53,998 nucleotides of DNA from Agathobacter sp. (lineage in GTDB: Bacteria > Bacillota > Clostridia > Lachnospirales > Lachnospiraceae). Location: NCBI GenBank assembly GCA_022775045.1, contig JALFLB010000047.1, positions 1 through 53,998 of the forward strand, in the 5' to 3' direction. The notes beneath the pieces were generated by a model. It was not told the origin of the DNA, ran no database searches, and saw only the letters and a list, made by a program, of their open reading frames with translations. Position 1 is the stretch's first letter. The number at the start of each line of letters is the position of its first letter. A program made the translations under genes and the position numbers. Below, piece by piece: positions 1 to 8,167 of this stretch.

Positions 1-642
1 ATCATCCGTTCACACGGTATCAGCCGCAGAGAACATGAAGCAATGAAGGCATGCGGATTTGAAGTGCTGGATGCAACCTGTCCGTTTGTCCTGAAAATTC
101 ACCGGCTTGTGGAGAAGTACAGCAAAGAAGGGTACCGGATTGTGATTGCCGGAAACGAACATCACCCAGAAGTGGAAGGACTTCTCGGATGGGTGGAAGG
201 ACAGCCTGCCTATACGGTCACAAGTCAGGAAGATATTGAAAAATTACCGTTAAAAGAGGGAGAAAAAGTCTGTCTGGTGGCACAGACGACATTTAACTAC
301 AATAAATTTCAAGAATTAGTTGAAATTATAAAGAAAAAAGGTTATGATATAAGTGTTTTAGATACAATCTGCAATGCAACGGAGGAAAGACAGACGGAAG
401 CACGCAAAATTGCTGCGGAGTCGGATCTCATGATTGTCATTGGTGACAAGCATAGCTCCAATACGCAAAAATTGTATGAAATATCTAAAAAGGAATGTGC
501 AAATACTTACTATATACAAACGAGTAAAGATATGGATTATCATCAGATACAATCCATCAATAACGTAGGTATTACCGCAGGGGCTTCAACCCCAAACAAT
601 ATCATCGAGGAGGTTTCAAAGAATGTCAGAAATGAGCTTTGA
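1..642 (+). CDS. ispH: 4-hydroxy-3-methylbut-2-enyl diphosphate reductase, 3' part
   Basis: Last enzyme of the MEP isoprenoid pathway, a cytoplasmic iron-sulfur protein that reduces HMBPP to IPP and DMAPP. The window opens inside the gene: the reading frame runs from base 1 with no start, giving 213 residues. Conserved cysteines are visible in LDATCPFV (residue 27 of the visible part) and DTICNATEERQ, and the family motif TAGASTPN lies near the end. The stop overlaps the start of the next gene by 20 bases in another frame. In many clostridia IspH and an S1-domain protein are fused into one polypeptide (family knowledge); here they are separate but overlapping. Identification is secure; the N-terminal part is not visible. 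Confidence 0.95.
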   Translation: MIRSHGISRREHEAMKACGFEVLDATCPFVLKIHRLVEKYSKEGYRIVIAGNEHHPEVEGLLGWVEGQPAYTVTSQEDIEKLPLKEGEKVCLVAQTTFNYNKFQELVEIIKKKGYDISVLDTICNATEERQTEARKIAAESDLMIVIGDKHSSNTQKLYEISKKECANTYYIQTSKDMDYHQIQSINNVGITAGASTPNNIIEEVSKNVRNEL

Positions 643-1717
643 ACAAATGTTGGAAGAATCTTTAAAAACAATAAGAAATGGAGAAGTGGTAGAGGGTACC
701 GTTATTGATGTTAAGCCTGATGAGATTATCTTAAACATCGGTTATAAGTCAGATGGAATCATTACACGTAATGAATATACAAACGAACCAAATGTAGACC
801 TTACTACAGTTGTTAATGTTGGCGATACCTTAGAAGCTAAGGTCATTAAAGTGAATGACGGCGAAGGCCAGGTATCCCTTTCCTACAAGCGCCTTGCAGC
901 TGAAAAGGGTAGCAAGAGATTAGAGGAGGCTTTTGAGAATCAGGAAATCTTAAAGGCAAAGGTCAGTCAGGTACTTGCTGGTGGTGTATGTGTGATTGTG
1001 GATGAAACAAGAGTATTCATTCCTGCAAGCCTTGTGTCCGACACTTATGAGAAAGATTTATCTAAGTTTAAGGATCAGGAGATTGAATTTGTAATTACAG
1101 AATTTGATCCTAGAAAGAGAAGAATTATTGGTAACCGCAAGACATTATTGGTTGCAAAGAAGGCTGAGCTTCAAAAGGAACTGTTTGCTAAGATTAAGGT
1201 TGGCGATGTTATCGAAGGAACCGTAAAGAATGTAACAGATTTTGGCGCATTTATTGACTTGGGAGGTGTTGACGGATTGCTTCACATCTCCGAGATGTCA
1301 TGGGGAAGAGTTGAAAATCCAAAGAAAGTATTTACTGTTGGACAGCAGGTTCGCGTATTTATCAAGAATATTACTGATACAAAAATTGCACTCAGCATGA
1401 AATTTGAAGATGAAAATCCATGGAATGGAGCTGCTGAGAAATATGCAGTCGGTAATGTTGTAAAGGGTAAAGTTGCACGTATGACTGATTTTGGTGCATT
1501 TGTCGAGCTGGCACCTGGTGTAGATGCACTTCTTCATGTATCACAGATTTCTCAAGAACATGTGGAGAAGCCATCAGATGTATTAAAGATTGGTCAGGAA
1601 GTTGAAGCTAAGATTGTTGATTTTAATGAGGAAGATAAAAAAATCAGCTTGAGTATCAAGGCATTAACAGCTCCGGTAGAGGATGCTGAGGAGAGTACTT
1701 CAGAGACAGAAGAGTAA
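623..1717 (+). CDS. rpsA: S1-domain RNA-binding protein (ribosomal protein S1-like)
   Basis: A 364-residue protein made of four S1 (OB-fold) repeats, at about residues 17-86, 104-170, 193-262 and 276-346. The last two are the most canonical, with DFGAFIDLGGVDGLLHISEM and DFGAFVELAPGVDALLHVSQ. Such proteins bind mRNA and often associate with the 30S subunit; the Firmicute form is shorter than the six-domain E. coli S1 and may not be a true ribosomal protein. The ATG at 623 has a GAGGAGG site at 607-613 inside the end of ispH, so translation of the two genes is probably coupled. The C-terminus is acidic (EDAEESTSETEE). A hairpin follows at 1733-1771. Confidence 0.93.
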   Translation: MSEMSFEQMLEESLKTIRNGEVVEGTVIDVKPDEIILNIGYKSDGIITRNEYTNEPNVDLTTVVNVGDTLEAKVIKVNDGEGQVSLSYKRLAAEKGSKRLEEAFENQEILKAKVSQVLAGGVCVIVDETRVFIPASLVSDTYEKDLSKFKDQEIEFVITEFDPRKRRIIGNRKTLLVAKKAELQKELFAKIKVGDVIEGTVKNVTDFGAFIDLGGVDGLLHISEMSWGRVENPKKVFTVGQQVRVFIKNITDTKIALSMKFEDENPWNGAAEKYAVGNVVKGKVARMTDFGAFVELAPGVDALLHVSQISQEHVEKPSDVLKIGQEVEAKIVDFNEEDKKISLSIKALTAPVEDAEESTSETEE

Positions 1718-1732
1718 TTGGTGGATTCGTAG

Positions 1733-1771
1733 ATTAAGAAGTTGTCTGTTTGGCAGCTTCTTAATTTTTAT
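1733..1771 (+). terminator. Intrinsic terminator or attenuator after the S1 gene
   Basis: A 14-bp stem (1733-1746 with 1752-1765, including G-U pairs) closes a 5-base loop and is followed by a short T-rich run. It lies between the S1 gene and cheR, only 28 bases before the cheR start. Confidence 0.65.
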
Positions 1772-1799
1772 CCGTTCAGAGCCAGGGGAGGGGGCTGTT

Positions 1800-2579
1800 A
1801 TGTTTGATGATTATGAAAAATTTAAAAAGGATGTCCTTGCACTGACGAAGATTGATCTGAATTATTATAAAGAAAAACAAATGCGACGACGGATCAATAC
1901 GATTGCAACTAAACACGGATGCCAGGATTATGATGAATATGTGAAAGTTCTTAAAACAGACAAGGAAAAATTTACTCAGTTTATTAATTTTCTGACAATC
2001 AATGTTTCAGAATTTTATCGAAATCCGGATCAGTGGAAGCTTATGGATGAGACAGTTATTCCAAAACTGATTCGTGAACAGGGAAGAAATTTAAAAATTT
2101 GGAGTGCAGCATGTTCTACCGGAGATGAACCATATTCACTTGCTATGGCATTTTCAAAACATATTCCGCTTACAAATATCCGAATCACTGCCACAGATAT
2201 TGATAAGCAGGTGATTCAGCATGCACAAGTTGGCTTATATAATGAAAAGAGTATTGCCAATGTTCCGGTAGATTTGAAGAAAAAATATTTTACAAAGGTT
2301 GGAGAGTCTTACCAGATTTCAGATGAGATCAAACGTTGTGTAACTTTTAAGGAACATAATCTGCTGAAGGACCCTTATCCAAAGGATTTTGATCTGATTC
2401 TTTGTAGAAATGTTGTTATTTATTTTACAGATGAAGCGAAGGATATGATCTATAAGAATTTTTATAGTTCATTGAAAAACCATGGGGTATTGTTTATTGG
2501 CAGCACGGAACAGATTACGAATTATCGGGAACTGGGATTTGAGAGGATGAGCAGTTTTTATTTTGAAAAAAAGATTTAA
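1800..2579 (+). CDS. cheR: CheR-type chemoreceptor glutamate methyltransferase
   Basis: Predicted S-adenosylmethionine-dependent protein methyltransferase that methylates glutamates of chemoreceptors. The 259 residues contain a helical CheR N-terminal domain (about 1-70, with SEFYRNPDQW just after it) and a Rossmann methyltransferase domain with WSAACSTGDEPYSLAM (SAM binding), TATDID and DLILCRNVVIYF. I chose ATG 1800 because it has a strong GGGGAGGGGG site; an upstream in-frame start at 1683 would overlap the S1 gene and add 39 unconserved residues. No other chemotaxis gene is nearby, so it is an orphan cheR. Transcription may come by read-through of the hairpin just upstream, since there is little room for a promoter. 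Confidence 0.9.
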   Translation: MFDDYEKFKKDVLALTKIDLNYYKEKQMRRRINTIATKHGCQDYDEYVKVLKTDKEKFTQFINFLTINVSEFYRNPDQWKLMDETVIPKLIREQGRNLKIWSAACSTGDEPYSLAMAFSKHIPLTNIRITATDIDKQVIQHAQVGLYNEKSIANVPVDLKKKYFTKVGESYQISDEIKRCVTFKEHNLLKDPYPKDFDLILCRNVVIYFTDEAKDMIYKNFYSSLKNHGVLFIGSTEQITNYRELGFERMSSFYFEKKI

Positions 2580-2583
2580 ATCT

Positions 2584-2622
2584 AAAGTAATGTCTTTCGG
2601 TGAGAAAGACATTACTTTTTCT
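2584..2622. terminator. Bidirectional terminator between cheR and the yprB-like gene
   Basis: A perfect 15-bp inverted repeat, AAAGTAATGTCTTTC / GAAAGACATTACTTT (2584-2598 and 2604-2618), is flanked by A-rich and T-rich runs. It can terminate both convergent genes and overlaps the 3' end of the minus-strand gene. Confidence 0.85.
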
Positions 2623-3715
2623 TTGTACACATATATTTTAATATATGATCGATGTATCGGCGCAACATGATATCCGAAGAACAAAAATCATCGGTCACTT
2701 CAAAGTAAGTGATTTTATCTTTATATTCTTTTCGGAATTCCGGTTGCATAATATTACTGTACTGAGGAAGAAATGATCCTGATTTACGGTTGTAACAGTT
2801 GGCAGCACAGGCATTCTGGCGGTATTCTTTATCAACATAGGAAGCAACACTTTTGTGAATTGCTATATCTTCCGCCGGAAGATAGTAATAGTCTTTATAA
2901 TTTGGATAAAAATAGCGCAGTTCCCCTTCAAAAACCGGAATACGAATGGAAGTACGCGATTTACTGATCATCAGGTAGAAACTGTCCAGTTTGTGGGAAA
3001 TCCGTTTTGGAACCGGATAATCATTCTGCATAGTGATGATTAGTTCATTCCCAGTTGTACCATCGTAAGTGTGGTAGGAGTCAATTCTGGTTGAGAGAAT
3101 GCTGTATTGACCATTGAAAATTTCAAGGTAGGAAAGGATTGGAAGCAGATCAATCATCCCGATGACATCTTCGTAATTGTGCAAATACAAAAGCCGTAAG
3201 CCTTCTTCGGTTGGGTGTTGGATATATTCCTGATATACATTGATCAGTTCTCCTCCCGTCTGCCGGTCATCTCTGGAAAGACCGAGAAAGCTTTCAATTG
3301 TTTTTTGCTTATAATTCGGAAGCTTTAATAAAAATTTGAGCTCTGATACACACTTGAAAATATCCAGATAATGATATTCCTTGAAATTTTCTGAAAGATG
3401 GTAGGTATCGCATTTCGCTTTCAGATAAGGAACATCAAAGCCAACACCATTGAAGGAGATAATGGTGTCATATTGTTTTAATAGTTCAAGAAAAGCTGTC
3501 AGAATCAATTTCTCCTCTTCTGGTTTTTCGGCAAAAAACTGGTCAACACAGATATATTTTCCGGCCCTGCGTGCACAGCCGATCATATAAAGGGAAGATC
3601 GTGCAGGGGAAAATCCGGTTGTTTCAATATCAAAAAAAATGGAATGATCATCAAACAACTGATCAGTCAGAGGATCCTGTTTGATATACAATTCTTCCTT
3701 GTGCGTATTTTTCAT
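2612..3715 (-). CDS. YprB-like RNase H-fold 3'-5' exonuclease domain protein
   Basis: A 367-residue protein whose N-terminal half (about residues 20-200) is a DEDD-type exonuclease domain of the YprB ribonuclease-H-like family. The ExoI motif is FFDIETTGFS, the ExoII-like motif SFNGVGFDVPYL, and the ExoIII-like motif HNYEDVIGMIDLL. The C-terminal half (about 200-367) has no motif I recognise. Bacillus YprB is encoded near the YprA helicase; no such helicase is seen here. The ATG has an AAGGAG site six bases upstream. It is divergent from rnfC and convergent with cheR. The nuclease fold is well supported; the physiological substrate is unknown. Confidence 0.85.
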   Translation of the reverse strand: MKNTHKEELYIKQDPLTDQLFDDHSIFFDIETTGFSPARSSLYMIGCARRAGKYICVDQFFAEKPEEEKLILTAFLELLKQYDTIISFNGVGFDVPYLKAKCDTYHLSENFKEYHYLDIFKCVSELKFLLKLPNYKQKTIESFLGLSRDDRQTGGELINVYQEYIQHPTEEGLRLLYLHNYEDVIGMIDLLPILSYLEIFNGQYSILSTRIDSYHTYDGTTGNELIITMQNDYPVPKRISHKLDSFYLMISKSRTSIRIPVFEGELRYFYPNYKDYYYLPAEDIAIHKSVASYVDKEYRQNACAANCYNRKSGSFLPQYSNIMQPEFRKEYKDKITYFEVTDDFCSSDIMLRRYIDHILKYMCTKKK

Positions 3716-3764
3716 AGGGAACTCCTTTTCCTTTTATTTTTCGTTTATTTTATCATAATTATCG

Positions 3765-3801
3765 GAAAGCGTCACGCTTTCTTGTATTAAAAAGAATACA
3801 A
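3765..3801. promoter_or_regulatory. Two adjacent palindromes upstream of rnfC
   Basis: GAAAGCG-TCA-CGCTTTC (3765-3781) is a perfect 7-bp inverted repeat, followed directly by TTGTATT-N6-AATACAA (3782-3801), another perfect 7-bp repeat. They lie in the 196-base divergent region between the yprB-like gene and rnfC and look like transcription factor operators. Neither matches the standard Rex consensus, so the regulator is unknown. Confidence 0.45.
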
Positions 3802-3838
3802 AATAATAAAAAAATCAGGTACAATATTAGGCAGATAG

Positions 3839-3847
3839 TGCTATAAT
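3839..3847 (+). promoter_or_regulatory. Probable rnf operon promoter (extended -10)
   Basis: TGcTATAAT at 3839-3847 is a perfect sigma-A -10 hexamer with the TGn extension. No good -35 is present at 17 bases. It would give a 5' leader of about 60 bases before rnfC. Confidence 0.55.
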
Positions 3848-3860
3848 TTAATTGATAATC

Positions 3861-3885
3861 TGTCAAAAACTATCGTGTTTTGACA
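3861..3885. promoter_or_regulatory. Inverted repeat in the rnfC leader
   Basis: TGTCAAAA (3861-3868) and TTTTGACA (3878-3885) form a perfect 8-bp inverted repeat with a 9-base spacer, just downstream of the predicted transcription start. It could be a repressor operator or an RNA hairpin; no T-tract follows, so it is not an intrinsic terminator. Confidence 0.45.
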
Positions 3886-3911
3886 AATAATACAAGAAAG
3901 AGGGCACAAGA

Positions 3912-5234
3912 ATGGGTCTGAAAACATTTAAAGGCGGCGTTCATCCATATGAGGGCAAGGAACTTGCCAAGGATACGCCAATCAAAGAAGTTTTACCCAA
4001 GGGTGAACTGGTTTTTCCACTGTCACAGCACATTGGTGCACCAGCAACTCCGATTGTTGCTGTAGGGGATGCAGTGCTTAAGGGGCAGAAGATTGCAGAA
4101 GCGGGTGGTTTTGTTTCTTCTCCAATCTATTCCTCCGTATCCGGTACTGTCACAAAGATTGAACCAAGACGTGTTGCCGTGGGCGATATGGTGAATTCTA
4201 TTGTGATCGAGAGTGATGATGCGTTCAATGAGGTGACGTATACGACTGTTGATGATGTAACAACGTTATCAAAAGAAGAAATCATAGGTAAGGTGAAAGA
4301 GGCCGGTGTTGTCGGCATGGGAGGCGCAGGTTTCCCGACTCATGTAAAGCTGTCTCCTAAGGAGCCTGAAAAAATTGAGTATATCATTGCCAACTGTGCG
4401 GAATGTGAGCCATATTTGACCGCAGATTACCGCAGAATGCTGGAAAATCCGGAAGAATTGGTTGCAGGAATGAAGATTATCCTTCAATTGTTTGACAATG
4501 CAAAGGGCGTGTTTGGCGTTGAGAATAACAAACCGGATTGTATTGCAAAGCTTAAGGAATTAGTCAAAGATGAGCCGCGTATGGAAGTGTGTGAGCTTAT
4601 GACAAAGTATCCGCAGGGTGGTGAGCGTCAGCTGATCTACGCTGTGACCGGACGTGCTATCAATTCCAAAATGTTGCCGGCAGATGCAGGATGTATTGTT
4701 GACAATGTTGAGACAATCATTGCAGTTTACAATGCAGTTAAGAACGGAATTCCTGTTATGAAACGTGTCGCGACAATAACGGGAGATGCCATTGCGAATC
4801 CATCTAATTTCCTCTATAGTATGGGAACACCATATGCACAGCTGGTTGAGGCGGCTGGTGGATTTAAGGTGGAACCGGAAAAAATAATCTCAGGTGGACC
4901 AATGATGGGATTTGCCATGTTTGGTCTTGATGTTCCTACAACAAAAACTTCTTCGTCACTTCTGTGTCTGGGAAAGGATGCGGTGGCGGCGCATGAGCCG
5001 TTAGCGTGTATTAACTGCGGCAGATGTGTTGAGGCATGCCCGGAGAATCTGATTCCATCCCGGCTTGCTAAGTTTGGCAACAACGGATTGATGGAAGAAT
5101 TTGAAAAATGGCATGGCCTCGAGTGTATCGAGTGTGGAAGCTGTACTTATGTATGTCCTTCCAGACGGCAGGTCGCTCAGTCAGTCAAGACAATGAAGAA
5201 GCTTGTTTTAGCGGAAAAGAGAAAACAAAAATAA
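3912..5234 (+). CDS. rnfC: Rnf complex subunit C
   Basis: Peripheral NADH-side subunit of the ion-translocating ferredoxin:NAD+ oxidoreductase. The 440 residues contain an N-terminal barrel/biotinyl-like region, a flavin/NADH-binding region with VVGMGGAGFPTHVKL (about 138-152), an SLBB-like region, and two C-terminal [4Fe-4S] motifs: C366-x2-C369-x2-C372-x3-C376 and C405-x2-C408-x2-C411-x3-C415. The length is typical of clostridial RnfC and lacks the long tail of proteobacterial forms. It is the first gene of rnfCDGEAB, with ribosome binding site AAGAGGG. The product moves electrons between NADH and RnfB/D/G during energy conservation. Confidence 0.97.
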   Translation: MGLKTFKGGVHPYEGKELAKDTPIKEVLPKGELVFPLSQHIGAPATPIVAVGDAVLKGQKIAEAGGFVSSPIYSSVSGTVTKIEPRRVAVGDMVNSIVIESDDAFNEVTYTTVDDVTTLSKEEIIGKVKEAGVVGMGGAGFPTHVKLSPKEPEKIEYIIANCAECEPYLTADYRRMLENPEELVAGMKIILQLFDNAKGVFGVENNKPDCIAKLKELVKDEPRMEVCELMTKYPQGGERQLIYAVTGRAINSKMLPADAGCIVDNVETIIAVYNAVKNGIPVMKRVATITGDAIANPSNFLYSMGTPYAQLVEAAGGFKVEPEKIISGGPMMGFAMFGLDVPTTKTSSSLLCLGKDAVAAHEPLACINCGRCVEACPENLIPSRLAKFGNNGLMEEFEKWHGLECIECGSCTYVCPSRRQVAQSVKTMKKLVLAEKRKQK

Positions 5235-5253
5235 GAGAAAGAGGTGGATTGTT

Positions 5254-6210
5254 GTGAGTGAAAAATATCAGGTTTCATCTTCACCACATGTGCGTGCCAA
5301 AGATTCCACAAGCAGAGTGATGTTATATGTGATCATCGCGCTTTTACCAGCCAGTCTGTTTGGCATTTATAATTTTGGCTATCGGGCACTTGTTTTAATT
5401 TTAGTTACAATAGCAAGCTGTATTGCTTCTGAATGGATTTTTGATAAGATTGTACATAAGAAGAACAGCCTGCCAGATTTGAGTGCAGTGGTAACAGGAT
5501 TGCTTCTTGCATTGAATCTTCCGGCATCCCTTCCGTGGTGGGAAGCAGTAATTGGTGGTGTGTTTGCAATTGTAATTGTCAAGATGCTTTTCGGAGGTCT
5601 GGGACAGAATTTCATGAATCCGGCTCTGGGCGGACGTTGTTTTCTGCTGATTGCCTTTGCGGCTGACATGACCAATTTTAACAGCACAAAGTACGAGGCA
5701 TATTCAGGAGCAACGCCTCTTGGAATGATTCGAAATGAGGGAATTTCTTCTGTCAATGTGATGGATATGCTGACCGGCAAGATTCCGGGAACAATCGGTG
5801 AGACATCTGTGATTGCAATTTTAATCGGTGCCATTATCCTGATTCTTTTGGGCGTAATCACTTTGAGAATTCCAGCATCCTATATCATTACATTTGCACT
5901 TTTTATGTTCCTTTTCGGGGCAGAGAGATTTGATATTACATATGTTGTTGCACAGCTGTGTGGCGGTGGATTAATGCTTGGTGCATTTTTCATGGCTACC
6001 GATTATGTTACATCCCCGATCACACCATCAGGACAGATCATTTTCGGTATCTGCTGTGGACTTTTAACAGGTATTTTCCGTTGCTTTGGAGCCAATGCAG
6101 AGGGGGTTTCCTTTGCAATCATTTTAAGCAACCTGCTTGTGCCGATTATTGAGAAATTCACCGTGCCGAGAGCATTTGGTATTGTAAAGGAGGCAAAGAA
6201 GAATGAATAA
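5254..6210 (+). CDS. rnfD: Rnf complex subunit D (membrane flavoprotein)
   Basis: Integral membrane subunit (318 residues, about 9-10 hydrophobic segments) carrying covalently bound FMN. The flavinylation motif EAYSGAT is present, with Thr154 as the predicted acceptor, matching the ApbE target pattern Dxx(S/T)GA(T/S) except for Glu in the first position. It starts with GTG at 5254 after an AGAGGTGG site and ends with an 8-base overlap with rnfG. It is homologous to NqrB and probably forms part of the ion pathway. Confidence 0.96.
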   Translation: MSEKYQVSSSPHVRAKDSTSRVMLYVIIALLPASLFGIYNFGYRALVLILVTIASCIASEWIFDKIVHKKNSLPDLSAVVTGLLLALNLPASLPWWEAVIGGVFAIVIVKMLFGGLGQNFMNPALGGRCFLLIAFAADMTNFNSTKYEAYSGATPLGMIRNEGISSVNVMDMLTGKIPGTIGETSVIAILIGAIILILLGVITLRIPASYIITFALFMFLFGAERFDITYVVAQLCGGGLMLGAFFMATDYVTSPITPSGQIIFGICCGLLTGIFRCFGANAEGVSFAIILSNLLVPIIEKFTVPRAFGIVKEAKKNE

Positions 6211-6808
6211 ACAGATTGTACATGACGCTTTGATCTTAACAGCCTTTACATTGGTTTTGGGACTGATTCTCGGTGTCGTTTACGGGATTACGAAAGAACC
6301 GATTGACAATGCAAATGCGGAAGCTGCAAGACAGGCTTATCAGGCAGTTTTTGCGGATGCCGACAATTTTAATCAACAGGATTATGATGTGGATGCGGCT
6401 AACAAAATGGTTGCAGATGCGGGATACAATGATACGATTGATGACGTAGAGCAGGCTGTCGATAAGGATGGCAATGTACTTGGATATGTTATCACGGTTA
6501 CAGCAAAGGACGGAAGTCAGGGAAGTATTACTTTTTCCGTTGGAATCTGCAATGATGGTACGGTAAATGGCTACTCGATTACAGATATCGGAGAGACTCC
6601 GGGGCTTGGCATGAAGGCGGAAGATGAGGAATTTTACAGCCAGTTCCAGAATAAGAAGGTATCAGCGTTTACAGTTGTAAAACAGACCCCTGCTTCGGAT
6701 GACCAGATTGAGGCAATCACAGGTTCTACCATTACTTCTAAGGCAATGGCGAACGGCTGTAATGCTGCAATTTACTACTTCCAGAACGCGTTAGGAGGTG
6801 CTCAGTAA
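6203..6808 (+). CDS. rnfG: Rnf complex subunit G (FMN-binding)
   Basis: A 201-residue protein with one N-terminal membrane segment (about 8-30) and an extracytoplasmic FMN-binding domain. The C-terminal motif EAITGSTITS contains the predicted covalent FMN acceptor Thr176. The gene overlaps rnfD by 8 bases and rnfE by one (TAATG), so translation is coupled. Homologous to NqrC. It is the other expected substrate of the ApbE encoded at 9020-10069. Confidence 0.95.
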   Translation: MNKQIVHDALILTAFTLVLGLILGVVYGITKEPIDNANAEAARQAYQAVFADADNFNQQDYDVDAANKMVADAGYNDTIDDVEQAVDKDGNVLGYVITVTAKDGSQGSITFSVGICNDGTVNGYSITDIGETPGLGMKAEDEEFYSQFQNKKVSAFTVVKQTPASDDQIEAITGSTITSKAMANGCNAAIYYFQNALGGAQ

Positions 6809-7533
6809 TGAACAAATATGTAGAACGTTTATATAATGGTGTCATTAAAGAAAATCCGACTTTTGTTTTGATGCTTGGTATGTGTCCGACACTGGCGGTT
6901 ACATCTTCGGCAATCAATGGTCTTGGAATGGGACTGTCTACCATGGTGGTACTGATCTGTTCCAATCTGCTGATTTCTCTGTTTCGTAAGGTGATTCCGA
7001 ACGGTGTACGCATGCCAGCCTATATTGTTATTGTTGCATCGCTTGTTACCGTGGTTCAGTTTTTGATGCAGGCATACTTGCCAAGTCTGTCAAAGTCCCT
7101 GGGGGTGTATATTCCTCTGATCGTGGTTAACTGTATCATCTTAGGCCGTGCCGAGAGCTACGCTTCCAAGAACGGTCCGGTGGAATCAATTTTTGATGGA
7201 ATCGGAATGGGACTTGGATTTACCGTTGGACTTACGATAATTGGATTGATTCGTGAAATTTTAGGCGCAGGAACCTTCTTTAATATGCCGTTCTTATCAG
7301 CAATTAAAGGTTTTACACCGATCACAATTTTCATTATGGCACCGGGGGCTTTCCTTGTGCTGGCCTTTCTTGTGGCAGGAATGAATATAATCCGCAAGAA
7401 GATGGAAGCAAAGGGAAAGCCGCTTGCGGAGCCTGCCGGATGTCTGTCTGGTGACTGTGCACACTGTGGGCAGTCTGCAATGTGTACGGGAAAGAGTGCA
7501 ATTGAGGCAAAGAATGCCAAAAGCGAATCATAA
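6808..7533 (+). CDS. rnfE: Rnf complex subunit E with cysteine-rich tail
   Basis: Membrane subunit (241 residues, about six transmembrane helices) homologous to NqrD. Cys26 (LGMCPTLAVT) and Cys109 (VVNCIILGR) are the conserved membrane cysteines that, with those of RnfA, bind an intramembrane [2Fe-2S] cluster in solved Rnf/Nqr structures. After the last helix (about residue 195) there is a hydrophilic tail of about 45 residues with C212-x4-C217-x2-C220-x5-C226. This tail is longer than the core family needs and might bind a metal or extra cluster; that is inference. Confidence 0.96.
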   Translation: MNKYVERLYNGVIKENPTFVLMLGMCPTLAVTSSAINGLGMGLSTMVVLICSNLLISLFRKVIPNGVRMPAYIVIVASLVTVVQFLMQAYLPSLSKSLGVYIPLIVVNCIILGRAESYASKNGPVESIFDGIGMGLGFTVGLTIIGLIREILGAGTFFNMPFLSAIKGFTPITIFIMAPGAFLVLAFLVAGMNIIRKKMEAKGKPLAEPAGCLSGDCAHCGQSAMCTGKSAIEAKNAKSES

Positions 7534-7548
7534 GGAGGGATAGAAACA

Positions 7549-8154
7549 ATGAGTACATTAGCGGAATTAGTACTGATTGCAGTTGGCTCTGCAATCGTAA
7601 ATAACGTGGTATTAAGCCAGTTCCTGGGTATCTGTCCTTTCCTTGGTGTTTCCAAGAAAACAGAGACAGCTGCTGGAATGGGAGGTGCTGTAATTTTTGT
7701 TATTACAATTGCTTCTTTCATTACAGGTCTGATTTACAAATTTGTTCTGGCCAATCCATTTCTGATGAGCAAAGGAATTGACCTGACATACTTAAAGACA
7801 ATCGTATTTATTTTGGTTATCGCATCACTGGTACAGTTTGTTGAGATGTTTCTCAAGAAGAAAATGCCGGCCCTTTACAAGTCACTTGGTGTGTATTTGC
7901 CATTAATTACTACCAACTGTGCTGTGCTGGGTGTAGCTCTCAACTGTGTAACTTATGAATACAATCTGTTAGAAGGTGTTGTATACGGATTTTCCACAGC
8001 CGTTGGGTTCTTTATTGCAATCGTGCTGATGGCTGGTATCCGTGAGAAAATTGAATACAATGATATCCCAAAGACATTCAAGGGGACAGCAATCGTACTG
8101 GTTACTGCCTGCCTGATGTCAATTGCCTTTATGGGATTCTCAGGAATGATTTAG
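7549..8154 (+). CDS. rnfA: Rnf complex subunit A
   Basis: Membrane subunit (201 residues, six predicted transmembrane helices) homologous to NqrE and paralogous to RnfE. It carries the paired membrane cysteines Cys29 (LGICPFLGVS) and Cys124 (TTNCAVLGVA). An AAGGAGGG site precedes the ATG, and rnfB follows 13 bases after the stop. It forms a heterodimer with RnfE in the membrane and passes electrons between the cytoplasmic ferredoxin-like subunit and the outer flavins. Confidence 0.97.
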   Translation: MSTLAELVLIAVGSAIVNNVVLSQFLGICPFLGVSKKTETAAGMGGAVIFVITIASFITGLIYKFVLANPFLMSKGIDLTYLKTIVFILVIASLVQFVEMFLKKKMPALYKSLGVYLPLITTNCAVLGVALNCVTYEYNLLEGVVYGFSTAVGFFIAIVLMAGIREKIEYNDIPKTFKGTAIVLVTACLMSIAFMGFSGMI

Positions 8155-8167
8155 GAGGAAGAGACAT

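Noticed and set aside
1683..1799. Longer N-terminus for cheR
   Set aside because: It would overlap the S1 gene, span a terminator hairpin, and add residues not found in CheR; the strong ribosome site is at 1800.
3782..3801. Rex redox repressor site before rnfC
   Set aside because: TTGTATT-N6-AATACAA shares the TTG ends but not the TTAACAA core or the spacing of known Rex sites. Kept only as an unknown palindrome.
5379..5861. 160-codon open frame on the minus strand inside rnfD
   Set aside because: It is the antisense of a conserved membrane protein, with no ribosome binding site and low-complexity translation.
7158..7721. 187-codon minus-strand open frame across rnfE and rnfA
   Set aside because: Antisense shadow of two conserved genes; the translation shows no recognisable domain.
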